The notes below the pieces were generated by a model. It was not told where the DNA came from. It saw only the letters and a program-made list of their open reading frames with translations, and made no database searches. A DNA stretch of 64,000 bases from Mytilus trossulus. Its lineage: Eukaryota; Mollusca; Bivalvia; Mytilida; Mytilidae. The position numbers were made by a program, and so were the translations under genes. The stretch covers positions 16,197,911 through 16,261,910 of the forward strand of contig NC_086376.1 in the NCBI RefSeq assembly GCF_036588685.1, given 5' to 3'. Position 1 is the stretch's first letter. Every line of letters starts with the position of its first letter. Of the stretch, positions 46,343-55,879 are shown piece by piece.

Positions 46343-47290
46343 TCACAGTCGACACATCATTTTTGACGAGACTTGCAGCTTATCATTTAAACCATATCTA
46401 AGATACAATTTATAGGCGTCACTCTTCCAATCCCCTTGTAATTGAATGAGTTCAGAAGATACACCACATTGGAATGCCCAAGTTGCACCTCCTCTTCTGA
46501 AGCTATGAGAAGAATATTTTGTTGTATCTAACCCAATTTTCTCCACAATGTTTTTCAAAAAATTCTGTAACATATTGTAGGACACTGGCTTAGTTTTTCT
46601 ACCAGATAAAACAAGAAAAGCTGGGGAAGATGCTAAAGCAGGAAATTTTGCGCACATGGCCTTAAATGCACTAAAAGCACACAACGGCGAGGATAAATTT
46701 TTAACAATTGGTATTTCTAAAACTCTCTCCCCAAATTGTATAGTCTTAGACCAACGAAACTGAACTAGTAAATAATCTTCCAAAACTGAAATATTTTCTC
46801 TATGCAAACATTTAGAGCTATCATCTACTGTCCCAACCAAATTGGATTTTCTACAAATCAAATAGAAAGCAAAAAGAAAAATGCACCAATATGTGTAACT
46901 ATTGATATCATCAAAATTTAATTCCTCCCTTATTTTTAATAAAATACTAGGTGTGATTGGAAGAGCTGCCCGAACTGTGTGAGGATTGCATCGTTTTAAT
47001 CCCTTCATAAACAATCTAAAATAGAATGACTCAAAATGAATAAAAGGTAAATCAAAAAGTAAATGTAACACCTTAACTCCATTCAGATAATTTCTGATTG
47101 AGTCTACACTTTTGAATGATCTACTTAAAAATTGTGCAAACAAGCAAAGTGTATTTAACTCGCAAGGCAATGTCTTTAAATTATAAAAATGACAAAACAG
47201 GAAAAAGGCTTTCCACTGTATCTTTAAATTTTTTCTAGTTCCTGAAGCGTGTGCAGATTTCAAAGATTCTTGTGCTTGTGTTTTAAGCAT
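46343..47290 (-). CDS. Tyrosine recombinase (DIRS-like integrase)
   Basis: This 315-codon protein would insert the circular DNA copy by site-specific recombination through a 3'-phosphotyrosine intermediate. The catalytic residues can be placed: Arg147 in CRKSNLVG (box I), Lys182 in RWSKT, His262 and Arg265 in SHSFRRGGA (box II), Trp288 in GDWKSDAY (the usual His/Trp position), and the nucleophile, which is Tyr293 or more likely Tyr296 in YKLYLRY. The N-terminal part (about residues 1-110) has the helical core-binding layout of the family. The frame is intact and all catalytic positions are present, so this gene looks functional even though RNase H upstream is broken. Confidence 0.9.
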   Translation of the reverse strand: MLKTQAQESLKSAHASGTRKNLKIQWKAFFLFCHFYNLKTLPCELNTLCLFAQFLSRSFKSVDSIRNYLNGVKVLHLLFDLPFIHFESFYFRLFMKGLKRCNPHTVRAALPITPSILLKIREELNFDDINSYTYWCIFLFAFYLICRKSNLVGTVDDSSKCLHRENISVLEDYLLVQFRWSKTIQFGERVLEIPIVKNLSSPLCAFSAFKAMCAKFPALASSPAFLVLSGRKTKPVSYNMLQNFLKNIVEKIGLDTTKYSSHSFRRGGATWAFQCGVSSELIQLQGDWKSDAYKLYLRYGLNDKLQVSSKMMCRL

Positions 47291-47315
47291 GTGAAGGTCT
47301 ACAGATAAACTATGT

Positions 47316-47605
47316 TCACCAATTGTGACAGAATCTGAAAAAATTTGAATCTACATTAACATGTTGAAAATTTCTACCTTCTATTGCTTCATAAAACTGC
47401 ACAGAGTAACTATCTGACAAACTCCATCTGGACAACATATCTGGTAACCTATTCTCAATACCGTCTATATGAATAGCTCTTAATTCACATTCTTTAATTG
47501 CACAAATAAAACATATTTCTCTAAGACAAGCTTGTAAAAAACGACTCCTCGATTTCCCTTGATTGATAACTTGAACTGAAACCATATTGTCACACTGAAT
47601 ACAAT
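47316..47605 (-). pseudogene. Out-of-frame C-terminal half of RNase H (DIRS-like)
   Basis: This frame carries the rest of the RNase H fold: the CDNMVSVQVINQGKSRS segment (the Asp-containing strand common to DIRS/Ngaro RNase H) and then HIDGIENRLPDMLSR, with the last catalytic Asp. It overlaps the end of the RT frame in another phase. Upstream of about 47605 the same frame gives an unrelated, shadow-like translation. The two halves together account for a full RNase H, separated by a one- or two-base shift. The frame ends at 47316, 25 bases before the recombinase start. Confidence 0.8.
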
Positions 47606-49024
47606 CTTTCTGCCTCTTTGTCCCCACAATTTCAAACACACAATAACGGACAATAATTCCAAAGCATTTATATGTAAGCTTTGCTGTACAATGAAATCTG
47701 GAAACACACAGTGAAAAAACTGTCCATTTGAAACTCCTCCACAACCTACCAAACATGCATCTGAAGCCATATACTCGTCTGGTTCTGTCCACTCTTGAAG
47801 ATTTAACAGTGAAACACCATTATATATCTCCAAGAATTCTGACCACCAGAGAAGATCCTGCTTCAATTCCTCGTAAACCTCTAAAATACAATTCTCATTT
47901 TTAAACTCCCTAAGAAAATTTAAAATTCTTGATATAAAAATACGACCTGGTCGAACACAACTAGCAATAAAATTCAGTTTTCCTATTAAGGACTGTACTT
48001 CTTTTAAAGATGCTGTGTCTTTGTTTAACCAAAATGAAACTAAGTCAAAAATCTCCAATAATCTATCAGGAGTAACTTCCATAGTCATTTTCTCCGTATC
48101 AAACCAGACACCTAAAAAACTCATTCTGTAGGAAGGACTACTCGCTTTCTCTACAGATTCTTCCAAACCACAGCTATCTAAAACCCATTTCAATTTTGTA
48201 TATGAAATATCTGCTTTTTCACTAATTTCAGCACCAGCAAAATCATCTAAATAATTTATCAAAGATATATCATGCTTTTTGGCTATAAATCTGACAGCAT
48301 TAGTCACTGACTGACAAATAAAAGCACTAGATTTTAAACCCATAGGTAAAACTCTATCAATAAAAAAATGACCTTTCCAGGTAAAACCAATTAAATTATA
48401 ATCTTTTGGATCTACTGGAATTTGTCTATACGCTCTGCGCAAGTCCCTTTTAAAAATTTTACAGAATTTCCCTTTTTCTTTAATAATTTCAATAAAATTA
48501 TCCACATTAGGATAATGTAGTTCTATATGTTTACCTAAATAAACATTTTTATCAATTCCATCATTGACAGATTTGCCCTTCGGAAAACTCAAATCCATGA
48601 TAACTCTCCTTTCTTCCGAGTTTGCCTTTGGCACAGAATTCAAAGGAGATATTACCAAAAGATCATTAAACGGGTTTGATGCAAAAGGACCTAGTACGGC
48701 ACCATAGCCTACCTCCTTTTTAATATATTTATCAATCTCTTTGGCAAAATTTCTTGCCCCAGTATGATTTTTGACAATTTTACTGTTTCCAAATTCTTCA
48801 AATTTTCTATCAAAACCTAAAGGCCAACCAAATTCTAACATATCACAGATTTCTTGATCGTTATAATCAAATAATTCTTGTCTCCAAAACTTAATGCATA
48901 ATTTAGAATAAACTGGAACTTTAAATAAATCAAAATTATATCCTGGAACGCCAATGAAGGAATTGTGCAAATTCAAAAGAAAATTTTGTTCTGGTAAAAT
49001 AACTTCAAAAACTGCAATACACAA
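47480..49024 (-). CDS. Reverse transcriptase with RNase H N-terminal half (DIRS-like)
   Basis: The enzyme copies the element RNA into DNA. In this 514-codon frame, motif A is at DLRRAYRQI (residues 194-202, catalytic Asp194), followed by the template-contact region LPMGLKSSAFICQ (226-238) and motif C YLDDF at 258-262, which is intact. Upstream, RRVIMDLSFPKGKS (139-152) is the fingers motif typical of DIRS-type RTs. RNase H begins with SDA (Asp422) and the Glu of NALELLSV (Glu456). At about residue 475, near base 47600, the RNase H homology leaves this frame and continues in the next one, so the last 40 or so residues read out of frame. A frameshift mutation is the simplest reading; programmed frameshifting at that site would be unusual. 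Confidence 0.88.
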   Translation of the reverse strand: MCIAVFEVILPEQNFLLNLHNSFIGVPGYNFDLFKVPVYSKLCIKFWRQELFDYNDQEICDMLEFGWPLGFDRKFEEFGNSKIVKNHTGARNFAKEIDKYIKKEVGYGAVLGPFASNPFNDLLVISPLNSVPKANSEERRVIMDLSFPKGKSVNDGIDKNVYLGKHIELHYPNVDNFIEIIKEKGKFCKIFKRDLRRAYRQIPVDPKDYNLIGFTWKGHFFIDRVLPMGLKSSAFICQSVTNAVRFIAKKHDISLINYLDDFAGAEISEKADISYTKLKWVLDSCGLEESVEKASSPSYRMSFLGVWFDTEKMTMEVTPDRLLEIFDLVSFWLNKDTASLKEVQSLIGKLNFIASCVRPGRIFISRILNFLREFKNENCILEVYEELKQDLLWWSEFLEIYNGVSLLNLQEWTEPDEYMASDACLVGCGGVSNGQFFHCVFPDFIVQQSLHINALELLSVIVCLKLWGQRGRKIVFSVTIWFQFKLSIKGNRGVVFYKLVLEKYVLFVQLKNVN

Positions 49025-49063
49025 TTTACAATGATCTTTCTTATGTAAACATGCATTTAGTAG

Positions 49064-50515
49064 TCAGGCTTTTTTATTTGGGCAATTGTCTGAACACTCC
49101 GGGTGTGTTTTTTGGATATGTTCTTTTTGCCAACATGAAGCACATATGTGATGCACAGTTCTAGTTATACCTCTAATAACTGTAGTGTGAGTTGAGTTGC
49201 TGTGCTCACATTTATTGCGTTGATACTTAACACAAAACCAAATTTGCTCTTTACCATTCTGGTTTTTGGACACTGATCTAAAATTGGCTTGCCGCACTTC
49301 TTTTGGCAAACTTTGTCCACTTAACATAACATTTTCCAAAATCTGTGAGTCATCAGACCAAGTTTTTCTACCTAATTCAATTAATCTTAACCAAGCGGCG
49401 TAAAATTCTAAAACCGATGCCCAGTTATAAATGGAGCTAAAGTATGCGATTTTCTGTAATAATTTTAAACGTCCTTCTTTTTCCAATTTATTTTTGCAGA
49501 AATTATTTATAATTTCAAGTTCACCTGCAACAAGCATTTTAAAATTCAATTGCTTAAACTCCAAATCTTTACTCACATACTCATATTGTAAAAAATTATG
49601 TGGAAAAGACTGTGGATTTATAACTTTATCTGCAGATTTTATTTTAAGTCCTGACTTTAACTTTTTACTCTTTTTCCTTGATGATAATTTTGCTGACAAT
49701 TCATAATCAGATGAATCCTCAGAGCTGGAATTTGAACTTGTTTCAGATTCAGACTCGGTACTACTGTTCCCTCTCAATACAGATTCAGGCAACTGTACTA
49801 CCTTCTGAGATTTAGAATCCAAATGTTTTTTCTTATGTTGAGTAGTTTTAGAAATAGAACCCTTAGCTAAATTCATTTTTTTTAATTGCTGCAATAACTC
49901 TTGTTCATTTGTTACTTTTTCGCTTTTAAATTTCACGTTTTTCTCTTTTGAAGTTTCAGCGAGCTCGGACTTTCCACTAAATTTAGTGTCAAAATCCAAA
50001 CCTAACCTCTTCAATTCATCATTAACCTCTTTATTTAATTTATCATTAGCTCTTAAATTTGTTAAAGTGATCTCACCCTTTGATTTCTTTGATTTCTTTT
50101 TGGGCTTTTCTTCTGATTTTGATAGCCCATCCACTTCCGCCTCTAATTCTTTGATACGTTGGTTGAGCTGCTCCCTCTTGAGTCTTTGTTTCTTTTCTTC
50201 TAATAGCTTAACTCTTAATTCCAGCTCTTCATCGGACTCCCGAGGTTTCAACTCTTCACACTCTTTGCTATTTTTCTTGAGGGGCGTGGTGAATATCAAT
50301 GCTGCGGCCTCATTTATCTTATTATTCTCATCATCTGACATTAGATCAAGCATGTCATCTTCCTCTGCATGCAGTTCTAATTCATCCCGATCTGAGTTAT
50401 TATCGGCCATTTTCTGAAATACATACTCATATGCCATGTCATCTATACCAGACGTTCCAAAATTATTAAATTTTTTATAGTCTATTATCGCGACTTTTCT
50501 CTTAGGACGATTCAT
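49064..50515 (-). CDS. Gag-like protein of the DIRS-like element
   Basis: This 483-codon ORF is the first gene of the retroelement and probably forms the particle that packages its RNA. Visible parts: an acidic stretch around residues 40-65; a Lys/Glu-rich segment likely to form a coiled coil at about 95-130; a Lys-rich linker; a Ser/Glu-rich stretch near 255-272; then a more hydrophobic conserved region from about 305 to 405. The C-terminal 55 residues hold a Cys/His cluster starting CVKYQRNKCEHS and including HHICASCWQKEH and CSDNCP, as in nucleic-acid-binding tails of YR-element ORF1 proteins. The stop is 39 bases before the first Met of the RT frame, so RT may be translated by reinitiation, frameshifting or splicing. 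The start is the first Met of the open frame. Confidence 0.8.
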   Translation of the reverse strand: MNRPKRKVAIIDYKKFNNFGTSGIDDMAYEYVFQKMADNNSDRDELELHAEEDDMLDLMSDDENNKINEAAALIFTTPLKKNSKECEELKPRESDEELELRVKLLEEKKQRLKREQLNQRIKELEAEVDGLSKSEEKPKKKSKKSKGEITLTNLRANDKLNKEVNDELKRLGLDFDTKFSGKSELAETSKEKNVKFKSEKVTNEQELLQQLKKMNLAKGSISKTTQHKKKHLDSKSQKVVQLPESVLRGNSSTESESETSSNSSSEDSSDYELSAKLSSRKKSKKLKSGLKIKSADKVINPQSFPHNFLQYEYVSKDLEFKQLNFKMLVAGELEIINNFCKNKLEKEGRLKLLQKIAYFSSIYNWASVLEFYAAWLRLIELGRKTWSDDSQILENVMLSGQSLPKEVRQANFRSVSKNQNGKEQIWFCVKYQRNKCEHSNSTHTTVIRGITRTVHHICASCWQKEHIQKTHPECSDNCPNKKA

Positions 50516-50595
50516 AACTAACGAAAAATTAAATACAAATTAAGTAACAAAAGCTGTACAAATCTCAACGACGACAACAAGCGTTGATAAAAATT

Positions 50596-50739
50596 GAACA
50601 AACGACGAAATGCTCAAGTTGAATAAATACTATATATAATTCGCTACATAAACGATGATTCTTTCTGAAGAAATGAACAAACGACGAAAAGCTCAAATCA
50701 AATCAAGAATAACTTTTGAAAAAAGAACAAACGACGAAA
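50596..50739 (-). repeat. Three copies of a 15-bp motif in the DIRS-like 5' leader
   Basis: On the plus strand the motif GAACAAACGACGAAA occurs exactly three times, at 50596-50610, 50675-50689 and 50725-50739. All three lie between the 5' terminal repeat and the Gag-like start codon at 50515. Spacing is irregular (79 and 50 bp). The position would suit a promoter or RNA-packaging element, but that is inference. Confidence 0.6.
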
Positions 50740-51431
50740 CACAATGTTCTTTAACAAATTGGCTACGCTGATAGAAGTTTCAACGACAAACTAAGACATA
50801 TTTAAACATAAAAATTCTAAATTATTAAAATGTTGACTACCTGTTTTCTGGTGTTTCTGAAAAGTGAAATTCAAAAGTGAGTTCTACTTTTAAATTGAAT
50901 TTTTTATCCAATATAAATTACTGTACTGCGTGACCAATAAAAAACGAGTTTAATTTAATTTAGAAAGCAGAGCAACTAAACCTTGACAAGATATGTGCTC
51001 ACTGTTAAATGAAGTGAGACCAATTGTCCATTTACCAGTTCACTAAATTGTTTTTCTGATTCTTCATTAATTAATCATTTTTAATCAAAAATTTACATAG
51101 ACATTTGTTATAAAGCACAAAAACAAGTATGAATGTTTCAATTTTAACAATTACATTAAAAGAGTTACACATAATAAATCAGCAAATAACGTAGTACTAT
51201 ACATGTACCGTAGTTAAAACACGGGGATAAAGAGCAGGAGTTTGGTCTGTTGGTGTAAATTTAAAACTTTGCATTTTAAAAAACCCTGATAAGCATAGCC
51301 ATTGGAACAGTTTAAGCTTGAAAAAAAAGATATAATAAATCTGTATCAGTATAGGAATAAGAAAGTGTTCACCATGCAGTTGCGAAAAAAATATTGTTAA
51401 AAATTTTATTCTAATTTTATATTTTTTTCTC

Positions 51432-51512
51432 TGGGCGCTAATTTCCCTTCTCCGGGCGCTTTTTCTGTTCCCGGGCGCTCTTGGACGCTCCCGGGCGCTT
51501 TTAAGTAGGACC
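51432..51512. repeat. 5' inverted terminal repeat of the DIRS-like element
   Basis: Read on the minus strand, this end starts GGTCCTACTTAAAAGCGCCC and carries four blocks related to GCGCCCGGG. It mirrors the terminus at 45851. The first 30 bases or so align with few substitutions; after that the spacing of the GC blocks drifts, which suggests each end has expanded or lost blocks on its own. Confidence 0.85.
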
Positions 51513-51519
51513 GAAATTG

Positions 51520-53590
51520 AATAATCTATAATTGAGAAAATATAAAACTGAGCTGTTCGAAAATGCCGTTGGTTTCTAGATATTATAGTCATTAACGGCA
51601 GTGTTACTTTTTTGTTTAAATTAAGATGTAATCTTGATTTGTTTTAAATTATTTTTTTGTCGTGTTTTATGACTCTTTTTTTTTTTGTGAACGAATTATG
51701 ATAGTGCGATAGTTTTTCGTGGCATTACTCAGTCTACACGTTTTTCTTGATCGCCAATGTAGCTATGCGAACTGTTTCCCGCACAATTGTATTATTTTTC
51801 CAAATGCTTTCTTGTTACACTAGTCCAAAAACTTCCGGCCCAGTTTCTCATAGCCATTCTTCCTCAATGCCAATTTTTCCGGGGGGGGGGGGATTGGATC
51901 GATCTAATTACTGTTCCCCCGGAAAAATTGACATGATCCACCTTTTCCCCCTAATAGCACGAAAAGCTAATGTTTCCCATTGATTTATAACGTCGCCGAC
52001 GTCGGCTCCTAATATCATGGCTAACTGAAAGAAAATAGCAACATTTTTTTTTATTATTTTAGCGGTACGAAACCTTCATTGTATTAATATACAAGTGTTA
52101 TATAATAATAAATTATTAATTATTTAATACCAAACAGACAACAAAAATAATAATATAAACATGTATATATACAGCATTGAAAGCACACCATAAGAAAAAA
52201 GGCAGTGGCTATTTGACCGGCACCGGCAAAATACAGCAAATTTGCTATTTGACCGTCACCGACTCTGATTGAATTATATCTAACTAAAATAAAAATTTAA
52301 AAATAATAATTAAATATCAAAATTTTCTATTTTAAAACTTTTGTTTCTGTTGCTCATATAAACACTTAAACTTCTTATCTAAAAAAAACTTTAAAAAAAA
52401 CTGTGTACACATCGAAAATTTGACAAAAATAAAAATATGGCGAATCTATTATGAATAAAAGCAGAGACATATCAATTATATATCTCTGATAGAAGTGAAA
52501 TAATAAGATAAATTAAAAAGTAAAATACAAATATGATAATAGTCACTTTGTAGCTATACTACATTCCGGAAACTAGTATACTCTTTTCATTTACGGAACA
52601 CGCATTGTGATTGTGTTGCCGATGCAATCGCAGAATGGTCTTTCAGTACCATAAGAAGACTTGAGAAATACAATTATAATCAAGCGATTATCTGGCTTGG
52701 TGCTTTAAACAAAAACCGTGGAAAAATAAAAATTATTTCATCAGACACACTTTTTTTCTGTATAAGAAGGAAATGTTCCTTGATTTTTAGAATTATATTT
52801 GAGAATGAAAAGGTGAAAAAAAGACTAAAACAAAGAGAAATGTAATTGTATTTATTTATGTATTTTCTCGTTTTGAAAAATAGCATGTAAGTTGCACAGA
52901 CGCTGCTCCTTATTATCCAAGCTAGCTCAACCCAATACACATTAGCAGTTTGTTTATCTCTGATTATTTTTTTCTTCAAATTATTATATGATTTTTATGA
53001 GGTCATGTTAAGTTCCAGGAAATTGCGAGAATGCAGAATTCTCTATTAATCACTATTGACACCAGAGCTTTGAGGGACCCCATATATACCCCTCGCCATA
53101 TGACTTACCCCCGGCTTTGAGTACACATCATTTTGGCCTAGCTACACCCCTGGCTGTTTAGAGCGTATATAAAGAGGAGAAAAAGAACCATATCTACATA
53201 TATGTTTGTAACATATGCACACGAGATGTAGATTCAAAGGAGGCCAGTGTAATGTGTAGTTCCTGTTTTGAGTGGTAACATTTATCTTGTGCTCGACTAA
53301 ACAACTTCCAAAGGCAAAGAATTGGTTTGTAACAAATGCAAATGTTAAATCATGTGTCCATTTAAAATTCATAGCAAACAACTGTTATTATTGTTTTTCA
53401 TATCTGTTTTATGACGTAGTTTTGCATAACACTATTTTTATCACTGGCAGAATATTTAAACCATAGATTTTACACAGATTTGAATTTGAAAATCAGCATT
53501 TTGCTACAAATATTTGATGATTGGGTTGGGATTTATCATAAACAAAGAAACATTTTTAATATGTATTGCCACAACAAGTTACAATAGATC
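51520..53590. other. Intergenic, no gene seen
   Basis: Includes a hairpin, CAATTTTTCCGGGGG/CCCCCGGAAAAATTG, at about 51871-51930 around a G run, and a local repeat GCTATTTGACCGGCACCGGC / GCTATTTGACCGTCACCG at 52206-52262. Short frames lack recognisable domains. Confidence 0.45.
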
Positions 53591-53594
53591 AATA

Positions 53595-54430
53595 TTTTAA
53601 TTAGATTGATGGTTTTTGTGCATCCTATAAAAGTACGTAGATATCAGACTAGATTAGCAAATTTGGAAATAGACAGAATCCATGACATGTTCTATGTACC
53701 TAATGGTATTACTTTATTTAGAAAAGGTGGTCGTATTATACAGGAGTGAGCAGAAAATATTGACTTCAATGCTGAAACAATCGATGGTAAAAATACATTT
53801 CACCCCATGGCTAGAGTTGTATGATCATGGTTGCCCAAATGTAAAATGGTCTATTCCAGACGTGTTCGAGGATGAATTTTAGTATATGATGCTAACTCTC
53901 ATGGATCTTTTAGTTAATTTAAAAAAAAAGCATTCTTCAATTGATTTTAAGACGAAAATCGTTATTTAATATTGACCCTAATGTATGTCACAGTTCATAT
54001 GCTGTCTCTGCTGAAACACCCAAAAGCGCTGAAGGTATCGCATTCCCCCCCCCCCCTCTTATTTTAAACGAACATATGTTGCCATTGTTTGAAGAATTTA
54101 GAATACACTCTTGTAAACTATCACCAGCCTTCGCATTTGGATATATGTTTCTTCGTGCAGTTGAGATATTGTTACAGAACATAAGGGCTGAGCGGTATGG
54201 GTAGTGGTTTTCACATTTGAAAATGGTAGCTGAAATGTTGCGATGCCTTTTTCATTACCAATCGGACGAACTATGCGAGGTGGACACAAGCCTATATATT
54301 GGATATGTTACGGTAAAATCTGTCTTTATGTCAGGTGAGTTGGCAATCAGATATACACATGGAACTTTAAATAGCTATGATATCTGGTGTGATATTGCTA
54401 CAGTCAGAGAAAACTATTATTAAAGATTCT
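53595..54430 (+). pseudogene. Remnant of a conserved repetitive protein family with a TNYARW motif
   Basis: Several frames together show parts of a family that I recall as abundant in coral, mollusc and fish genomes and probably transposon-borne. Near 53757 one frame reads NIDFNAETIDGKNTFHPMA. Around 54075-54200 another reads LFEEFRIHSCKLSPAF, then FGYMFLRAVEILLQNIRAER. After a shift, 54220-54320 gives HLKMVAEMLRCLF and then, in the next frame, NRTNYARWTQAYILDML. At least three frame changes and several stops break it. A C-run at 54044-54052 sits in the middle. The family function is unknown to me; this copy cannot encode a complete protein. Confidence 0.5.
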
Positions 54431-54471
54431 AAAGGTTGTAGAGGCGTCATATATATATAAATATATATATC

Positions 54472-54911
54472 CCTTTACTATAGATAATTTAGCTGATCTG
54501 TAACAATAACATCTTCATGCCTTATATATCATGTACTGTAGTACGCCGCTAGATTAAAACTGACGTGGAAAGGTAACATATGGCCACCGAAAGCTCTTTT
54601 TTTGAGAGCCCAGGTGGTCGTGTGGTCTAGCGGGACGGCTGCAGTGCAGGCGATTTGGTGTCACGATATCACAGTAGCAAGGGTTCGAATCCCGGCGAGG
54701 GAAGAACCAAAAATTTGCGAAAGCAAATTTACAGATCTAACATTGTTGGGTTGATGTTTAGACGAGTTGTATATACATTATGTACACAGCTATGTATCAC
54801 CATCATTGATGGCGATCCGATGGATACATCTGTTGTAGGGTTGTCACTGACTTAGACGTACTTATAAATATAATTATTTTCTGTGACTGTATCTTACATT
54901 AATTTGTAGGA
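54472..54911 (+). mobile_element. tRNA-derived SINE, longest copy
   Basis: Starts CCTTTACTATAG with a 130-bp leader. tRNA-like body from 54606 with A box TGGTCTAGCGG (54623-54633) and B box GTTCGAATC (54683-54691). Palindromic AATTTGCGAAAGCAAATT and TTGGGTTGATGTTTAGACGA follow, then a 3' part through GATGGCGATCC to TTACATTAATTTGTAGGAT. A and B boxes are 60 bp apart, longer than in a simple tRNA. No coding capacity; such elements use LINE enzymes in trans. Confidence 0.75.
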
Positions 54912-55213
54912 TCCTTTACTATAGATAATTTAGCTGATCTGTAACAATAACATCTTCATGCCTTATATATCATGTACTGTAGTACGCCGCTAGATTAAAA
55001 CTGACGTGGAAAGGTAACATATGGCCACCGAAAGCTCTTTTTTTGAGAGCCCAGGTGGTCGTGTGGTCTAGCGGGACGGCTGCAGTGCAGGCGATTTGGT
55101 GTCACGATATCACAGTAGCATGGGTTTGAATCCCGGCGAGGGAAGAACCAAAAATTTGCGAAAGCAAATTTACAGATCTAACATTGTTGGGTTGATGTTT
55201 AGACGAGTTGTAT
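54912..55213 (+). mobile_element. SINE copy 2, 3'-truncated, head to tail with copy 1
   Basis: Repeats the leader and body of the preceding copy nearly base for base (CCTTTACTATAG to TTAGACGAGTTGTATAT). The B box is damaged: GTTTGAATC. It ends where copy 3 begins, without the 3' domain. Confidence 0.72.
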
Positions 55214-55219
55214 ATTGAG

Positions 55220-55393
55220 AGCCCAGGTGGTCGTGTGGTCTAGCGGGACGGCTGCAGTGCAGGCGATTTGGTGTCACGATATCACAGTAGCATGGGTTCG
55301 AATCCCGGCGAGGGAAGAACCAAAAATTTGCGAAAGCAAATTTACAGATCTAACATTGTTGGGTTGATGTTTAGACGAGTTGTATATATATAT
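55220..55393 (+). mobile_element. SINE copy 3, lacking leader and 3' domain
   Basis: Begins at AGCCCAGGTGG, the first base of the tRNA-like body, and runs to TTGTATATATA. A and B boxes are intact. With copies 1 and 2 it makes a head-to-tail series of shortening units, which suggests unequal exchange or template switching and not three separate insertions. Confidence 0.72.
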
Positions 55394-55480
55394 TAAAAGT
55401 CTATAAAAAGGACCAACCAGCAAATTTACTATGTACCGGATCGTCTAGAATAGGCGATACTATGCAGATAAGGAAAAAAT

Positions 55481-55602
55481 TATATCAGTCTAAAGATTTG
55501 CACAACGGTACTGATATAAGGTGTTATTAAACGAAAATGTTGTTATAAAATCGTGTTGACACCTTATATCAGTACCGTTGTGCAAATCTTTAGACTGATA
55601 TA
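55481..55602. repeat. Perfect 44-bp inverted repeat with 34-bp loop
   Basis: Left arm 55481-55524 begins TATATCAGTCTAAAGATTTG; right arm 55559-55602 is its exact reverse complement, ending CAAATCTTTAGACTGATATA. No mismatch by eye. A TA run follows. It could be a young foldback element or a hairpin RNA source. Confidence 0.85.
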
Positions 55603-55879
55603 TATATATATATAGGACCGATAAGAAAACAAACTCGTTGTACTTCGATGGATGCTTACAAGACACATCCTTGTGCATTTTAGTTCTGAAATCAGATCAA
55701 GATCGGGATTGCCACAGATGCAGAAATTAAACACGAAGAAAACAAGCAAACGGCAATGACATGAGACAAGAAAAATGTCTCTAATTGGATAGGGTATATG
55801 CATTCAAATATGACCTATTCAATTAACGTTGCTGATAATCCTTAGCCAATGCTAAATGTTTGTATTTCTACAGAAATGA

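Larger units (their letters stand above)
45851..51512 (-). mobile_element. DIRS-like tyrosine-recombinase retrotransposon
   Basis: A 5.66-kb unit on the minus strand. It encodes, in order, a Gag-like protein, reverse transcriptase/RNase H, a tyrosine recombinase and a partial SGNH hydrolase. It lies between inverted termini that begin GGTCCTACT and carry GCGCCCGGG blocks. RT with RNase H and a tyrosine recombinase in place of a DDE integrase defines the DIRS/Ngaro/PAT order. Inverted rather than split direct terminal repeats favour a DIRS-type assignment. The flanks share AAATTGA (left 45842-45848, right 51514-51520). YR elements normally make no target duplication, so this may be chance. Coding damage (RNase H frameshift, truncated hydrolase) suggests an inactive copy. 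No internal complementary region was recognised by eye. Confidence 0.88.

Noticed and set aside
49431..50417. Plus-strand frames of 91 and 143 codons
   Set aside because: They are antisense shadows of the Gag-like gene, rich in Ser and Phe opposite its Lys/Glu codons.
54606..54700. Possible tRNA gene (A and B boxes present)
   Set aside because: The box spacing is too long, the flanks do not form an acceptor stem, and four copies share SINE leader and tail sequence.
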